Below, one piece after another: positions 63,835 through 64,000 of a stretch of 64,000 bases of DNA. The notes beneath the pieces are model-generated. The model was not told where the DNA came from, searched no databases, and saw only the letters and a program-made list of their open reading frames with translations. Made by a program: the position numbers and the translations under genes. Location: contig NW_027488368.1 in NCBI RefSeq assembly GCF_051014445.1, positions 20,124,001 to 20,188,000 on the forward strand. Direction: 5' to 3'. How positions within the stretch are numbered: position 1 is the first letter of the stretch; each line of letters starts with the position of its first letter. This DNA is from Colletes latitarsis (lineage: Eukaryota > Arthropoda > Insecta > Hymenoptera > Colletidae).

Positions 63835-64000
63835 TGCGGCGGTCTGGTGCGGCCATGAACGCCCGGCCGCCGAGGGGTGGAAACGGGGTCGCGGGCGGCT
63901 GCGAGTTGGGGCTCGCAGCCGCCACTAAACGCAGCCCCGGGACGGATAGCGCCGGGATGGAGTGGCCCCGTACCGCCGCTATGAGGCAGTGTGTCTACTG
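63835..64000. other. GC-rich non-satellite sequence, possible 5' end of a LINE
   Basis: The array stops at 63834, right after TTAGGTCTGGG (63824-63834), and gives way to strongly GC-rich sequence with no similarity to the satellite. It opens with an imperfect repeat: GGTCTGGGTGCGGC (63827-63840, starting in the satellite) and GGTCTGGTGCGGCC (63841-63854). It contains a perfect 12-bp hairpin at 63894-63923. The abrupt change inside a telomere-like motif fits the 5' junction of a non-LTR retrotransposon. R1-clade elements of the TRAS and SART type are known to insert in insect TTAGG repeats. No coding sequence can be judged in 166 bases, and the element continues outside the window, so unique flanking DNA or another repeat is equally possible. 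Confidence 0.35.
63894..63923. other. Perfect 12-bp stem, 6-base loop hairpin
   Basis: GGCGGCTGCGAG, loop TTGGGG, CTCGCAGCCGCC. It is the strongest inverted repeat seen in the window and is followed by ACTAAACGC. If this is the 5' untranslated region of a retrotransposon, it would be a stable RNA stem. Confidence 0.85.

Noticed and set aside
63835..64000. Ribosomal DNA or a CpG-island gene promoter at the right edge
   Set aside because: GC richness alone suggested this, but I recognise no 18S, 5.8S or 28S sequence and no transcription start features, and 166 bases are too few to decide.

Overview
This window holds no protein-coding gene that I can support. Apart from one 1.9 kb insertion and the last 166 bases, it is a single tandem satellite array. 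The monomer is about 176 bp, measured from the spacing of a recurring GGTACC (KpnI) site, for example 117, 293, 470 and 646 at the left, 23359, 23535 and 23711 in the middle, and 63585 and 63761 at the right. At that length the array holds roughly 350 monomers. This is constitutive-heterochromatin DNA of a eukaryote. Each monomer carries a G-rich segment made of two adjacent 11-mers of the form TTAGGTCTGGG, which resembles the insect telomere repeat TTAGG and the longer telomere variants I recall from Hymenoptera. An insect, plausibly a hymenopteran, and a subtelomeric or telomere-derived satellite are therefore my best guess, not a proven identification.

Layout: 1-22660 is subfamily A (tags: GCATGTTAGG and CCCTCATCAG), organised in irregular higher-order repeats of about 10-11 monomers, with a 4.7 kb block copied 16.2 kb away. 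22661-38962 is subfamily B (tags: CCGGTTAGG or CCGGTTATG, AATCATCTGCC), with a 13-monomer (about 2294 bp) higher-order repeat present three times. 38963-40880 is a solo LTR with TG...CA ends, an 8-bp terminal inverted repeat and a 5-bp target duplication CTGGT. 40881-42785 continues subfamily B. 42786-47575 is a mosaic in which two B patches lie inside A and match the B segment immediately right of the LTR. 47576-63834 is a second subfamily A domain with its own fixed variants and cassettes. 63835-64000 is GC-rich single-copy-looking sequence that begins exactly after a TTAGGTCTGGG motif and is cut by the window edge. It may be the 5' end of a non-LTR retrotransposon.

The open frames of 61-83 codons seen across the array are satellite sequence read through without a stop, and the longer ones at 39-40.7 kb lie inside the LTR. 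Nothing here works together as a pathway. The biological interest lies in the telomere-like motif carried by the satellite, the palindromic core of the monomer, the two insertions that both fall in the telomere-like segment, and the record of unequal exchange and amplification in the higher-order structure.
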